A stretch of DNA of 64,000 nt from Clostridia bacterium (GTDB taxonomy: Bacteria > Bacillota > Clostridia > Lachnospirales > Lachnospiraceae): assembly GCA_910576325.1 (NCBI GenBank), contig CAJTIM010000013.1, forward strand, positions 56,812 to 120,811, read 5' to 3'. The notes under the pieces are model-generated. The model was not told the DNA's origin and did no database searches. It saw only the letters and a list, made by a program, of their open reading frames with translations. The position numbers and the translations under genes are program-made. This document shows, piece by piece, positions 46,086 to 55,835 of the stretch. The stretch's first letter is position 1. Every line of letters begins with the position of its first letter.

Positions 46086-46595
46086 TTACTCATGAAGTTT
46101 AATCTCCAAATCCTTCATCTCAAACCATTCGGCTTCATAAGAGGCATAAATGGTGTCCGTTCCTTCCCGTACCTCAACATAACAGACAAAATCCGCACCT
46201 GTTTTTCCTGGAATCACAGCTCCCTCCTGCCGGAAAATCTCAATTTTCTCATCTTTTCCTTTGAATTCGGTCCGCCGTACATTTTCATCCTGTTTATCCG
46301 GAGCCGGAATACGGATAGGATTTCCGCTATAATATTCGCATCCCAGATTCTCCACATGGAATGTCAGCTTGTAAAATCCGAAATATGTATTTGCCGTCAA
46401 TACACGCCCTTCTGTGCCTATGGGAGCCTGCCGCCCCACATATTCGCAATCCGTAACATCTATCTGCAAATAAGGATGTACGTATCCCGCAGCCTTTTCT
46501 CTGGCGCTTTTCATACTTTCACATGTTCTGAAAATGCAGACTGCGGACATTAACAGCAGTACAAAGCTAATTGTCATCTTTATTTGTTTACTCAT
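46086..46595 (-). CDS. Membrane-anchored protein, cassette 2, gene 2
   Basis: It has 169 residues from the ATG at 46595 (GGAGGAGG 9 bases upstream). One membrane segment near residues 6-24 (MTISFVLLLMSAVCIFRTC) is followed by an outer domain homologous to the protein at 44677. The start overlaps the stop of the zinc-ribbon gene by 8 bases, so the two are translated together. Confidence 0.75.
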   Translation of the reverse strand: MSKQIKMTISFVLLLMSAVCIFRTCESMKSAREKAAGYVHPYLQIDVTDCEYVGRQAPIGTEGRVLTANTYFGFYKLTFHVENLGCEYYSGNPIRIPAPDKQDENVRRTEFKGKDEKIEIFRQEGAVIPGKTGADFVCYVEVREGTDTIYASYEAEWFEMKDLEIKLHE

Positions 46596-47313
46596 CCGCC
46601 AGATCCTCCTCCAGCCAAACGGGAATTGCATGTACCGCCCGGATCACTACCAGATTTACGTCCGCGCGCTCCTCCAGACACAGCGTAAATTCCTCCGTAT
46701 CCTTATCTACGAGGAATACAATCCATCCCTCGCCTTCCCGCTGATCCCACAGCTCACAGGAATCAAAAAGATGCAGGGAATACCAGCTTCCATAGACAGT
46801 CTCAAACCTGCCGTTTTCCATCTGCCGGTAACTGCCTCCGCCATATTGCACATATGCATCCGAAAGCCTGTTTCCATCCGTTCTCTTTCCGTCGCTTTCC
46901 CCGGAAAGCCTGACTGCTGCCAGCTTCATCCCTTCCGGACATTTCGGCGTCCCTCCCTGTTCTTCCTCCAGAATCCGAACCTCCTCTACCGTAAGCTGCA
47001 TATCCTGAAAGGAAAAGGCCTCTCCCATGACATGCTCCTTCCTTTCCGCCTCTGTCTCCAGAATTTCTTGCTTAAACTCCTTTTCCACTTTTTCTTCGTA
47101 CAGGACACTAAAGGCTGTTACGCCGAAAGCAGATATAAGAAATACTGCAATGGAAAAAATAAGGAAAGCTGTGGTTCCTTTTCCGCCCGTATCGGTTGCT
47201 GCCCCTCCGGTCTCTTTCTCTCCCTGCTCTTTCCAGTTAAAGCTTCCGCACCTGGGACAGATCCCGGAATTTTTCCTGTAATCAAATCTCTTGCCGCACT
47301 GAAAGCATTTCAT
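46588..47313 (-). CDS. Zinc-ribbon, membrane and DUF4352-like protein, cassette 2, gene 1
   Basis: It has 241 residues with the same plan as the protein at 45215: zinc ribbon MKCFQCGKRF...CPRCGSFN, a membrane segment AFLIFSIAVFLISAFGVTAF (about 50-69), and an outer domain with FQDMQLTVEEVRILEEEQGG and FTLCLEERADVNLVVIRAVH. The two cassettes lie in tandem on the same strand, so a two-gene unit was duplicated and then diverged. TAAGGGG precedes the start. Confidence 0.75.
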   Translation of the reverse strand: MKCFQCGKRFDYRKNSGICPRCGSFNWKEQGEKETGGAATDTGGKGTTAFLIFSIAVFLISAFGVTAFSVLYEEKVEKEFKQEILETEAERKEHVMGEAFSFQDMQLTVEEVRILEEEQGGTPKCPEGMKLAAVRLSGESDGKRTDGNRLSDAYVQYGGGSYRQMENGRFETVYGSWYSLHLFDSCELWDQREGEGWIVFLVDKDTEEFTLCLEERADVNLVVIRAVHAIPVWLEEDLADE

Positions 47314-47641
47314 GGCCTTATCCCCTTATTTTATCAAATAGTTCTTTTCTGCGCATTTCCCTTGACTATGCATCAACGCTTACCCTGTCCAACAGTTCCT
47401 GCTCTTTTTTTCATACCATTTCTCATTTACATGATCCAGCCATTGGCCTGATTGCCAAACAAACAGTATTTTTGCTGCCGTATTTTGTCCAAAATATACA
47501 TTTACTCAAGTTATACAATAACATACTGTGCCATTGATTGCAATTGTCTTCCATTTGTTCCTGCTGAGGGAAAAATTCTTATGAATAACGGCGATACAGC
47601 GCCTACAGTGCTTAATTTTATCACTTTAAAGCGAAACAGCA
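47314..47641. other. Intergenic region between divergent operons
   Basis: This stretch separates the zinc-ribbon cassettes from the aro operon. I see no gene with good support; a 28-codon frame from 47581 (MNNGDTAPTVLNFITLKRNS) has a weak ribosome site and no enrichment of aromatic codons. The aro promoter begins at 47642. Confidence 0.5.
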
Positions 47642-47670
47642 TTGACATTTCATCAAAAAAAACGTAAACT
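47642..47670 (+). promoter_or_regulatory. Promoter of the aroF-tyrA-aroA operon
   Basis: TTGACA (47642-47647) and TAAACT (47665-47670) have a 17-base spacer, 109 bases before aroF. A GC-rich inverted sequence followed by CTTTTTGG (around 47717-47741) lies in the leader and could act in attenuation. Confidence 0.6.
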
Positions 47671-47778
47671 GATACTTGCATATGCCCCACCGGACATGTG
47701 CCTAATAGCTGTCATCGGCCCGGTTTTGCCGGCTTTTTGGCATGACGGCTTTTATTTTGAGGAAATGAGGAATTTATC

Positions 47779-48792
47779 ATGATTATTGTAATGAAACCAA
47801 AGGCGCCCAAAGCTTCCATTGAACATGTGTTGAACATTATCCGCGAAAACGGTCTGGAAACCCATCTGTCGGAAGGAAAACAGGTTACGATTATCGGTGT
47901 TGTGGGAGACAAGACACGTCTGAAGCTCTCCAATCTGGAGATCGCGCCGGATGTAGATAAAATTGTTCCCATTACGGAGAGCTATAAGCTCAGCAACCGC
48001 AAATTCCATCCCGATCCCTCTTCTATTCCGGTAGGAAATACCGTTATCGGCCCGGACAATCTGACGGTTATGGCCGGTCCCTGTGCCATTGAGTCGGAGG
48101 AGCAGCTTCTGTTAATCGCCAAATCCGTAAAGAAGGCAGGAGCCACCTTCCTTCGCGGCGGAGCCTATAAGCCCCGCACTTCGCCTTACTCCTTTCAGGG
48201 ACTTGAGGAGGAGGGCCTTCGTTATATGAAGAAGGCCCAGGAGGAAACGGGGCTTGCAACCATCTGTGAGGTCATCAGCGAGGCTTCCATCTCGGCGGCT
48301 GTGAAATATGTGGATATGCTTCAGATAGGCGCCCGGAATATGCAGAACTTTCAGCTTCTACGGGAAGCCGGCCAGTCGGGGCTTCCGGTACTCTTAAAGC
48401 GGGGGCTCTCTTCTACCATTGAAGAATGGCTCAACGCGGCGGAGTATATCATTGCAGAGGGCAACCGAAATGTGGTTTTGTGTGAGCGGGGTATCCGTAC
48501 TTATGAGACAGCCACACGAAACACCTTGGACATCAGCGCTGTTCCGGTGCTGAAATCAAAAACCCACCTGCCTGTGATCGTGGATCCAAGCCATGCCTCC
48601 GGCGTCCGGGCTTATGTGAGTCCTCTTGCCAAGTGTGCGGTGGCCGCCGGTGCGGACGGTCTGATGATCGAGGTACATAACAATCCGGCCTGCGCCCTCT
48701 CGGACGGCCCCCAGTCTCTGACCTTTGCACAGTTTGACGAGCTTGCAAAGGAGCTGAAGGCTTATGCGGCTCTTTCCGGGCGAAGCTTTTAA
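47779..48792 (+). CDS. aroF: 3-deoxy-7-phosphoheptulonate synthase, type I-beta
   Basis: It has 337 residues. The N-terminal ferredoxin-like regulatory domain ([20 protein letters not shown], about 1-70) precedes the KDO8P/DAHP-type barrel ([48 protein letters not shown]). It condenses PEP and erythrose 4-phosphate, the entry step of the shikimate pathway; the extra domain usually gives feedback control. It is the first gene of the operon with GAGGAAATGAGGAA upstream. Confidence 0.95.
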   Translation: MIIVMKPKAPKASIEHVLNIIRENGLETHLSEGKQVTIIGVVGDKTRLKLSNLEIAPDVDKIVPITESYKLSNRKFHPDPSSIPVGNTVIGPDNLTVMAGPCAIESEEQLLLIAKSVKKAGATFLRGGAYKPRTSPYSFQGLEEEGLRYMKKAQEETGLATICEVISEASISAAVKYVDMLQIGARNMQNFQLLREAGQSGLPVLLKRGLSSTIEEWLNAAEYIIAEGNRNVVLCERGIRTYETATRNTLDISAVPVLKSKTHLPVIVDPSHASGVRAYVSPLAKCAVAAGADGLMIEVHNNPACALSDGPQSLTFAQFDELAKELKAYAALSGRSF

Positions 48793-48810
48793 GATTGAGT
48801 AGACAGTCCA

Positions 48811-48970
48811 GCTAAGAAATGTCAAGTAATTTTAAAAAATAATTTCTGCCGACTGGTAAAGTCGCAAAGACGCACGAGAGGAACTTTCATGAGCGCCCTT
48901 TCGAATGAAAGTTTCTCTCATTACAGGTGCGTCGAAGTGACTTTACCCTTTAGCGCCGTCGCGCAGCGAC
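48811..48970 (+). repeat. Leader repeat B, copy B2
   Basis: The order of parts is as in B1: GCTAAGAAATGTCAAG, the main stem GGTAAAGTC (48855-48863) with GACTTTACC (48939-48947), the inner stem GAACTTTCAT/ATGAAAGTTT, and the small hairpin GTCGCGCAGCGAC ending at 48970, 3 bases from TATAGGAGG of tyrA. Against B3, paired changes keep the stems (ACGCAC/GTGCGT here, GCGCAC/GTGCGC there). Confidence 0.85.
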
Positions 48971-48987
48971 TTTTATAGGAGGATACT

Positions 48988-50085
48988 ATGAAGATAGAAA
49001 CCGTAGGATTTGTAGGCTTGGGACTGATCGGCGGCTCCATTGCCAAAGCGATCAAAGCCTTTCATCCGGAAATTCAGATTATGGCTTATATGCGGACTGC
49101 AGATACGCTGATTGAAGCTGCCAACGAGGGAACCGTGGACATTGCCTGTACTGCGGTGGACGGCCAGTTTGCGGCCTGCGACTGTATTTTCCTATGTGCG
49201 CCTGTTGCTACCAATGCCATGTATCTGGAACGGCTGAAGCCGGTGATCAAAGCGGACTGTATTCTTACGGATGTGGGCAGCACCAAGACGGATATCCATG
49301 AGCGGGTGACGGCGCTTGAGCTGGAGGAGCATTTTATCGGCGGTCATCCTATGGCCGGCTCGGAGAAAACAGGCTACGCCAATGCCAAGCCGCATCTCAT
49401 TGAAAATGCTTACTATATTATAACGCCTTCATCTAAGGTGCCTCAGGAGGCAGTGGATCTGTTTGTGCCTTTTATTGCTTCCCTGAAAGCTCTGCCGCTG
49501 GTGCTTGATTATCGGAGGCATGACTTTATTACGGCCTCCGTAAGCCATCTGCCCCATCTGATTGCTTCCTCTCTGGTCAATCTGGTACAGGAGCTTGACG
49601 GTGCGGATGAATTGATGAAGCGTATTGCCGCAGGCGGCTTTAAGGATATTACCCGCATTGCCTCTTCCTCGCCGGAAATGTGGGAGCAGATCTGTATGAC
49701 GAATAAGGAAAACCTTATACGTGTTCTGGACTGCTACTTAGAGCAGCTTACCTCGGTGAAAAAGCAACTGGAGGAGGCGGACGGGAACGGACTGTACCGT
49801 TTTTTTGAGACTTCCCGCAATTACCGCAATTCCATTCCTGATTCCTCTTCCGGACCTATCAAAAAAATGTATGCCTTTTACTGCGATATGGTGGACGAGG
49901 CAGGCGGCGTCGCGGTTCTTTCTACTATTTTGGCAGCAGGCGGCGTCAGCTTGAAGAATATCGGGATTATTCACAATCGTGAATTTGAGGAAGCAGTGCT
50001 GAAGGTGGAGCTTTATGATGAGGCTTCTTATGAGAAGGCTATTGCTTTGCTTCGAAAGTATCGGTATACGATTTATGAGCGCTGA
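48988..50085 (+). CDS. tyrA: Prephenate dehydrogenase with ACT domain
   Basis: It has 365 residues. The NAD-binding loop is VGFVGLGLIGGSIAKAIKAF (about 6-25), the substrate region includes GGHPMAGSEKTGYANA (about 113), and the C-terminal ACT domain starts near 295 (GGVAVLSTILAAGGVSLKNI). It converts prephenate to 4-hydroxyphenylpyruvate for tyrosine, and the ACT domain probably senses tyrosine. AGGAGG lies directly after leader repeat B2. Confidence 0.94.
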   Translation: MKIETVGFVGLGLIGGSIAKAIKAFHPEIQIMAYMRTADTLIEAANEGTVDIACTAVDGQFAACDCIFLCAPVATNAMYLERLKPVIKADCILTDVGSTKTDIHERVTALELEEHFIGGHPMAGSEKTGYANAKPHLIENAYYIITPSSKVPQEAVDLFVPFIASLKALPLVLDYRRHDFITASVSHLPHLIASSLVNLVQELDGADELMKRIAAGGFKDITRIASSSPEMWEQICMTNKENLIRVLDCYLEQLTSVKKQLEEADGNGLYRFFETSRNYRNSIPDSSSGPIKKMYAFYCDMVDEAGGVAVLSTILAAGGVSLKNIGIIHNREFEEAVLKVELYDEASYEKAIALLRKYRYTIYER

Positions 50086-50110
50086 ATTGGGATATTATGG
50101 GATTGGAAAT

Positions 50111-50223
50111 CAGTAATATCCCTTTTAATGCACAAATCCATTTACAGGCGCATGCTTTATGTGACTGTAAATGGATTTCATACAAGTGTATTAAGAGGGA
50201 TATTACGGAACTGGAATAAGAGG
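50111..50223 (+). repeat. Leader repeat C, copy 3 (best preserved)
   Basis: The outer stem GTAATATCCCTTTT (50113-50126) pairs with AAGAGGGATATTAC (50193-50206). The inner perfect 14-bp hairpin is AAATCCATTTACAG (50134-50147) with CTGTAAATGGATTT (50165-50178). The tail CGGAACTGGAATAAGAGG follows, and then a second partial tail ACTGGAATAGGAG, which is the ribosome site of aroA. It lies between tyrA and aroA. Confidence 0.85.
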
Positions 50224-50253
50224 AATAAGACTGGAATAGGAGCTTGAAAAGCT

Positions 50254-51534
50254 ATGATTTTTACGCGTACAAAAAATTTAAAAGGCAGTATCACGGTCCC
50301 CGGCGACAAATCTATCTCTCATCGGGCCGTTATGTTCGGCGCCTTGGCCGAAGGGCTTACGGAAGTTGAGGGCTTTCTTCCGGGAGCGGACTGTCTCTCT
50401 ACCATTGACTGCTTCCGCCGTATGGGTATTTCCATTGAAGAGCAGGACGCCGCACGTCTTCTTATACACGGAAAAGGACTGCATGGGCTGAAAAAGCCGG
50501 CGGATATTCTGGACACCGGCAACAGCGGCACAACCACAAGACTGATTTCCGGCATTTTAAGCGGGCAGGACTTTGAAACCACCCTCACCGGCGACGCCTC
50601 TATTCAAAAACGCCCGATGGGACGCATTATAGAACCCCTATCCCTGATGGGCGCGTCCATTGAAAGTCTGAAGGGAAACGGCTGTGCCCCCCTTCGGATT
50701 CAGGGGCATCCTCTTCACGGCATCCATTACACCACTAAGGTTGCCTCGGCTCAGGTAAAATCTGCGATTCTGCTGGCCGGCCTGTATGGCGACTGTCCCA
50801 CTCTCGTCACCGAGCCTGCTCTTTCCCGCAATCACACGGAGCTGATGCTTCGCTCTTTCGGCGCCAAGGTTCGCACCGAAGGGACCACAGCCTCCATTGA
50901 ACCGGAACCGCAGCTTTCAGGACAGAAAATCCGTGTACCCGGCGATATTTCCTCGGCCGCCTATTTTCTTGCTGCGGGATGCATCACCCCCGGTTCCGAG
51001 CTTTTGATTCAAAATGTGGGCATCAATCCCACCCGGGACGGTATTCTCCGCGTTCTGAATGGGATGGGCGCCGACATAACGATTCTTCCCACGGATAACC
51101 ATGACGGGGAGCCTGTGGCGGATCTTCTGGTAAGAACCTCCCATTTGCAGGGCTGCGTTTTGGAAGGGGAGCTGATTCCCGCTTTAATTGATGAGATTCC
51201 GGTGATTGCGGTGATTGCCTGCTTTGCTTCCGGGACAACCGTTATTCGGGATGCGGCGGAGCTTAAAGTCAAGGAATCCAACCGGATTGACGTTATGGCG
51301 GAAAATCTGTCCGCTATGGGCGCGCATATCACCCCCACGGAGGACGGTATGATCATCGAGGGGGGATATCCTCTTCACGGCGCTGTGATTGACAGCCATC
51401 TGGACCACCGTATTGCCATGTCCTTTGCCGTTGCGGGGCTGAATGCGGACGGGGAAACCGAGATTCGCGGGGCGGAGTGTGTGAATATCTCTTATCCTGG
51501 ATTTTACACGGATTTGGGATATTTACATTCATAA
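50254..51534 (+). CDS. aroA: 3-phosphoshikimate 1-carboxyvinyltransferase (EPSP synthase)
   Basis: It has 426 residues. Family motifs are GSITVPGDKSISHRAVMFGA (about 10-29), LDTGNSGTTTRLISGIL (about 87), KRPMGRIIEPL and KVKESNRIDVMAENL (about 340). It joins shikimate 3-phosphate and PEP. The GNSGTTTR loop is the form seen in low-GC Gram-positive enzymes. It is the last gene of the operon, and a strong terminator follows 14 bases later. Confidence 0.96.
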   Translation: MIFTRTKNLKGSITVPGDKSISHRAVMFGALAEGLTEVEGFLPGADCLSTIDCFRRMGISIEEQDAARLLIHGKGLHGLKKPADILDTGNSGTTTRLISGILSGQDFETTLTGDASIQKRPMGRIIEPLSLMGASIESLKGNGCAPLRIQGHPLHGIHYTTKVASAQVKSAILLAGLYGDCPTLVTEPALSRNHTELMLRSFGAKVRTEGTTASIEPEPQLSGQKIRVPGDISSAAYFLAAGCITPGSELLIQNVGINPTRDGILRVLNGMGADITILPTDNHDGEPVADLLVRTSHLQGCVLEGELIPALIDEIPVIAVIACFASGTTVIRDAAELKVKESNRIDVMAENLSAMGAHITPTEDGMIIEGGYPLHGAVIDSHLDHRIAMSFAVAGLNADGETEIRGAECVNISYPGFYTDLGYLHS

Positions 51535-51547
51535 TATGCATTTTTAT

Positions 51548-51579
51548 GGGACCGTCCGATTGGCGGCGGTCCCGTTTTT
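51548..51579 (+). terminator. Terminator of the aro operon
   Basis: The stem GGGACCG/CGGTCCC has a 12-base loop and is followed by GTTTTT. Confidence 0.85.
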
Positions 51580-51616
51580 CTCCGTAATTCAAAGCTTGTT
51601 AAATTTTCCGGCTTTT

Positions 51617-53524
51617 TCATACTGTAGTAATCTCGACCTGTTTCCCGCTGAAGGCAACCCCGTACTTAAAAATCGTTTTAACGCCCTTGGCCTCCATATC
51701 CGTATCATACTTACGCTCCTCAATCTGAGCCAATGCCGCCTCTGAGAGCCGCTTTAGTTTATCTTTGGAGAAATTCCTGGCCGCCTTCAGTTCAATCAGA
51801 ATGCCCGGCATATTCTCTGCCTTAGGCAATAATTGAATGTCGTATCGCCCCTCTCCTGATTCTCCATTCGAGCTGATATAGTAGCAATTATCCATCATGG
51901 CGCAAAGTCCCAGAACAAAACCATGATAAAAATTTTCTCCGGCCGTATCATAGCAGCTTACTGATTGAAGAAGAAGCCTGTGCATCTCCTTTTGCAGCCT
52001 TTGTGCATCATTAGAATACAATGCTTCCTGAATCGAGACCGCAGCAGCCTGGGGAATAATACCGGTCAATTTTTGCAAAATCTCTTTGTTATAGACAAAG
52101 GCAATCTCCTGGTTGGGCAGCGCCACCTCACACATGTAATCACCGCCGAAAGCCGAATCTGCCTTTATGGCTTTTAGATAACCCGCAACTAGAAGAAAGC
52201 TGTACACAGAAGAAGGATTATTTCGAATCTGAGGATAAATAACTCCGGTATCAATATATGTCAGAAAACTCTTACCCTGCAGTAAAGCATCGAGGCGTTC
52301 ATACATCTCCTCCCCTGCATGTGCCAAAATTTCACCGATTATCTCATTGCTTCCCGTTGACTGCCAAAAAGCCTTAGGTTGACAGCCATTGCTAAAATAG
52401 TTGATTACGGACCAAGGGTTAAATATATCCGAATCTCCAAACTGATACCCGTCATACCAAGCGCATATTTCCTCATACTTTTCCTCCGCACGATAATAAC
52501 GTGCCATCCCTTTTACTTCTTCAGACGTAAAACCAAAATATTCACTATATCGGTCATCTAATATCGTATTGACTTTTAAATTATTTAAGCCGCTGAATAT
52601 GCTTTCTTTGGCCACACGAAGAATCCCTGTTAAAAAGCCGTAAGAAAGATGGCGATTATCCTTCAGGCCGCCTGAAAAGAGATTGCGCATAAATAGAATT
52701 ACTTTATCATAAAACCCCCTCATATGTCCCTGCTGGATCGGCGTGTCATACTCATCAATAATAATAATCGGCGGAATACCGTAGTGTTCGTCCAGCATTT
52801 GAGAAAGCCTTTGCAATGACATCATCATATCCGTATTGTCCGCTTTCTCTTCCAGAACATTTTTAAAGTATAATTTCTCATATTTGCTGCATCGTCCGCT
52901 TTGCAAAAGCTCGCTGTGACGTTCAAACTCCTGTCTCAAAATCTTTGAGATCTGATCATAAGTCTCTTCCCAGGTATCCCGCTTTACATCTTTAAAGGTA
53001 ATGAAAATCACCGGATATTTTCCCTGATAATCACGATATTTTTTACCGCAAGCCCAAATCTTTTTATCTCTGAAATAAACAGAGGTATCTTCCCCCGTCT
53101 TTTCAAAGAAGGTACGTATCATATCCATATTTAAGGTCTTGCCAAAACGGCGCGGGCGGGTAAACAAAGACACCATCGGCCGTTCATCCAGAAAATCCCT
53201 GATCATCATGGTTTTATCAACATAATAGTACTCGGATGCGGCCAGACGATAATCTGAAATTCCCACCGGCAGAGGCAGGTCAGGTGATATTTTTGTTTTT
53301 CTATATGCACCGGTTTTAATCCGGCTGTCCGCAGGTTTTTTGGCATTTGCAGGAATCGACCAGCTGCGTTCTTTCTTATAAGCGCCTTCTATCCGTCCTT
53401 CTTTGCATAGAACGGTTACCCAACGTTCCGTTACCCCCCACAGCATTGCCGCTTCTTTTACCGTCATTGTGTTAGCCATTGCCGCGTCGAGCAGACTTTG
53501 CCCCGACTTTTCACATCCTTTCAT
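51617..53524 (-). CDS. HTH-AAA-ATPase-PDDEXK protein
   Basis: It has 635 residues. An N-terminal MerR/excisionase-like helix-turn-helix (TVKEAAMLWGVTERWVTVLC, about 20-60) is joined to an AAA-ATPase-like domain (PF09820 type: DKTMMIRDFL, FTRPRRFGKTLNMDMI as P-loop region, IIIIDEYDTPI as Walker B). The C-terminus is a PD-(D/E)XK nuclease domain (GRYDIQLLP, then GILIELKAARN, about 575-595). The ATPase-nuclease pair is common in gut bacteria and its function is unknown; the added HTH is less common. The start has no good ribosome site. Confidence 0.8.
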   Translation of the reverse strand: MKGCEKSGQSLLDAAMANTMTVKEAAMLWGVTERWVTVLCKEGRIEGAYKKERSWSIPANAKKPADSRIKTGAYRKTKISPDLPLPVGISDYRLAASEYYYVDKTMMIRDFLDERPMVSLFTRPRRFGKTLNMDMIRTFFEKTGEDTSVYFRDKKIWACGKKYRDYQGKYPVIFITFKDVKRDTWEETYDQISKILRQEFERHSELLQSGRCSKYEKLYFKNVLEEKADNTDMMMSLQRLSQMLDEHYGIPPIIIIDEYDTPIQQGHMRGFYDKVILFMRNLFSGGLKDNRHLSYGFLTGILRVAKESIFSGLNNLKVNTILDDRYSEYFGFTSEEVKGMARYYRAEEKYEEICAWYDGYQFGDSDIFNPWSVINYFSNGCQPKAFWQSTGSNEIIGEILAHAGEEMYERLDALLQGKSFLTYIDTGVIYPQIRNNPSSVYSFLLVAGYLKAIKADSAFGGDYMCEVALPNQEIAFVYNKEILQKLTGIIPQAAAVSIQEALYSNDAQRLQKEMHRLLLQSVSCYDTAGENFYHGFVLGLCAMMDNCYYISSNGESGEGRYDIQLLPKAENMPGILIELKAARNFSKDKLKRLSEAALAQIEERKYDTDMEAKGVKTIFKYGVAFSGKQVEITTV

Positions 53525-53569
53525 TTAAGCCTAATTCTTTTAACAGAGAATTAGACTAAAAATTTTCAC

Positions 53570-54595
53570 TCACGATATAAGCATCGCATCCCCAAAGGAG
53601 AAAAAGCGATACCTCTCCCGAACCGCCTCCTCATAAGCCGCCATCGCCCGCTCCTTCCCCGCAAATGCCGACACAAGCATCAGCAGTGTAGATTCCGGCA
53701 GATGGAAGTTGGTGATCAACGCATCCATCATCTGAAAGCGATACCCCGGATAAATAAAGATATCCGTCCAGCCGCTCCCGGCACGAAGAAGCCCGTTCTC
53801 ACCCGCCGCCGACTCCAGGGTGCGGCAGCTCGTAGTTCCCACGCAGATCACACGCCCGCCTGCCGCCTTTGTCTCATTGATAAGCCTGGCCTGCTCCTCC
53901 TCCACCACATAAAATTCCGAATGCATATGGTGCTGCGTCACATCCTCCACCTTCACCGGCCGGAAGGTGCCCAGTCCCACATGAAGGGTTACATGAGCAA
54001 GCTTTACGCCCTTTTCCTCAATCTCCTTCAAAAGCTCCGGCGTAAAATGAAGTCCGGCCGTAGGCGCGGCCGCCGATCCCTCATGCCTGGCATATACGGT
54101 CTGATACCGGTTCTTATCCTTCAGCTGATGCGTAATATAGGGCGGCAGAGGCATCTGTCCCAGCCTGTCCAAAATTTCCTCAAAAATCCCCTCATAGGTA
54201 AAGCGAATCCGGCGGTTTCCTTCCTCCACCACCTCCAGCACTTCGCCCACAAGAAGCCCGTCTCCAAAGGAAATCCGCGCTCCGGGCCGGGCCTTTTTCC
54301 CCGGCTTCACCAGAGTTTCCCACACATTGTCCTCACAGCGCTTCAAAAGCAAAACCTCAATGCCTGCCCCCGTTTCTTCCTTTACGCCCATAAGCCGGGC
54401 CGGAATCACTTTGGTATTATTCACCACCAGGCAGTCCCCGGGATTCAAAAACTCCGCAATCTCCCGAAACACGCAGTGCCGCCTCTCTCCCGTCTCCCGG
54501 TTCAGCACAAGAAGCCTGGAGCTGCTCCGATCCTCCAAAGGGTCCTGGGCAATCAATTCCTGGGGCAAATCATAATAAAAATCACTCGTTTTCAT
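53570..54595 (-). CDS. queA: S-adenosylmethionine:tRNA ribosyltransferase-isomerase
   Basis: It has 341 residues. Diagnostic stretches are [20 protein letters not shown] at the start, [30 protein letters not shown] and [20 protein letters not shown]. It builds epoxyqueuosine in tRNA from preQ1. The gene starts 12 bases after the corA stop with AAGGAAGC upstream. A small hairpin (CTAATTCT/AGAATTAG) lies in the 45 bases before the next gene on this strand. Confidence 0.96.
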   Translation of the reverse strand: MKTSDFYYDLPQELIAQDPLEDRSSSRLLVLNRETGERRHCVFREIAEFLNPGDCLVVNNTKVIPARLMGVKEETGAGIEVLLLKRCEDNVWETLVKPGKKARPGARISFGDGLLVGEVLEVVEEGNRRIRFTYEGIFEEILDRLGQMPLPPYITHQLKDKNRYQTVYARHEGSAAAPTAGLHFTPELLKEIEEKGVKLAHVTLHVGLGTFRPVKVEDVTQHHMHSEFYVVEEEQARLINETKAAGGRVICVGTTSCRTLESAAGENGLLRAGSGWTDIFIYPGYRFQMMDALITNFHLPESTLLMLVSAFAGKERAMAAYEEAVRERYRFFSFGDAMLIS

Positions 54596-54607
54596 ATAAA
54601 AGCTTCC

Positions 54608-55543
54608 TTACATATATTTTTTCTTTTTAAAATAGAATAAAATCCCGGCCACCACGGTAATGCTGAGTACAATCACATAGATATAACCAAATTTCCAGAC
54701 AAGTTCCGGCATATTGGTGAAATTCATTCCGTACCAGCCCACAATCAAGGTCAGAGGCTGGAAAATAATCGTCACAATCGTGAACAGCTTCATGGTGTTG
54801 TTCAGATTATAATTCAGCGTGGCGTCCAAAGCCTCCCTCAGATGGATAAGATTGTCGCAAAGGAGCTGGGTATTGTTGCTCAGGCGTTCGGATTTATCCG
54901 TAAAAATCTTAAAATAGCGCAGATCCTCCTCCTCGAAGAGATCATTTTCATTCTCCTGAAGAGCCTCACCGATGTCAATCAGCTGGTCATAATAGTTCTT
55001 CAGGGTGGACAGACGGTTCCGCAGATCAAAAATCTCTTTATTCAGATCTTCATCCATCTTCCCGTTTACGACCTCCCGCTCCATCGCAATGATTTGCCGC
55101 TCCGTCATCACCAGTCCCCGGTTGCCGCTGGAGAGAAGACGCTCCAGCACGCCGTAGATCACCTTTTCCATCGTAGCATTCTGCCGGAAGCGTCCGATGG
55201 CATCCAGGAACATCTGGCGGATACTGTCGCCCTTGTCAATGATTTTTATTATAATAAAGAGATTTTTCTTGATAAAAAAACCGATGCGGTTGCGCTTGCT
55301 GCTTAAGTTCAGGATATCCACAATGTTGATCATGCCGAAGCTAAACTCATCATACACATCAATACTTGTCCGAAAATGAGTAAAATCCGTCATGCAGTCC
55401 TTTACGGCCACCTCGGACAGACCAAGCTTGTCATAGCATTTGCGCAGCTCATCCAGTGTCAGATAGCCTACGCAGATATCGTGGCTGTCGATCTGCTCCA
55501 GGGTTACCTCCTGAATTTCCTTTTCATGTATGGAATAAAACAT
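54608..55543 (-). CDS. corA: CorA-family magnesium/divalent metal channel
   Basis: It has 311 residues. The long cytoplasmic N-terminal domain is followed by two C-terminal membrane helices with the signature YGMNFTNMPEL between them (about residue 275). The protein ends with the basic FKKKKYM tail. It forms a pentameric Mg2+ channel. AGGGGGG precedes the start, and queA follows closely, so the two are probably co-transcribed. Confidence 0.92.
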   Translation of the reverse strand: MFYSIHEKEIQEVTLEQIDSHDICVGYLTLDELRKCYDKLGLSEVAVKDCMTDFTHFRTSIDVYDEFSFGMINIVDILNLSSKRNRIGFFIKKNLFIIIKIIDKGDSIRQMFLDAIGRFRQNATMEKVIYGVLERLLSSGNRGLVMTERQIIAMEREVVNGKMDEDLNKEIFDLRNRLSTLKNYYDQLIDIGEALQENENDLFEEEDLRYFKIFTDKSERLSNNTQLLCDNLIHLREALDATLNYNLNNTMKLFTIVTIIFQPLTLIVGWYGMNFTNMPELVWKFGYIYVIVLSITVVAGILFYFKKKKYM

Positions 55544-55731
55544 TTCGTTAAGCCCCCCTGAAAGTATTTTCTATATCTTATCATGTATGGGCATCAGATG
55601 TCACGTTGATTTTCGATCTTTTGTATATGAACTCTTTTAGCATATAACAGTTCCGGCGGCGATGTTGGGAAATTGCCGTCTGTGCCGCTGACATTTTAAC
55701 GATTTTCTTAAAAATATGTCTTTTCTTTTTA

Positions 55732-55759
55732 TTGACCGGCCTGACCGAGATGGTATAAT
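55732..55759 (+). promoter_or_regulatory. Promoter of the DUF1349 gene
   Basis: TTGACC (55732-55737) and TATAAT (55754-55759) have a 16-base spacer, about 75 bases before the start. Confidence 0.7.
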
Positions 55760-55835
55760 GACTGTAATTGAATGGATTTCCGGTCTGATGATGGGATGCC
55801 GTTTAAAATAATGAAGGGAAAGGATTTGATTGATT

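Noticed and set aside
47581..47667. 28-codon frame before aroF as an aromatic leader peptide
   Set aside because: It lies upstream of and overlaps the likely promoter and has only one aromatic residue.
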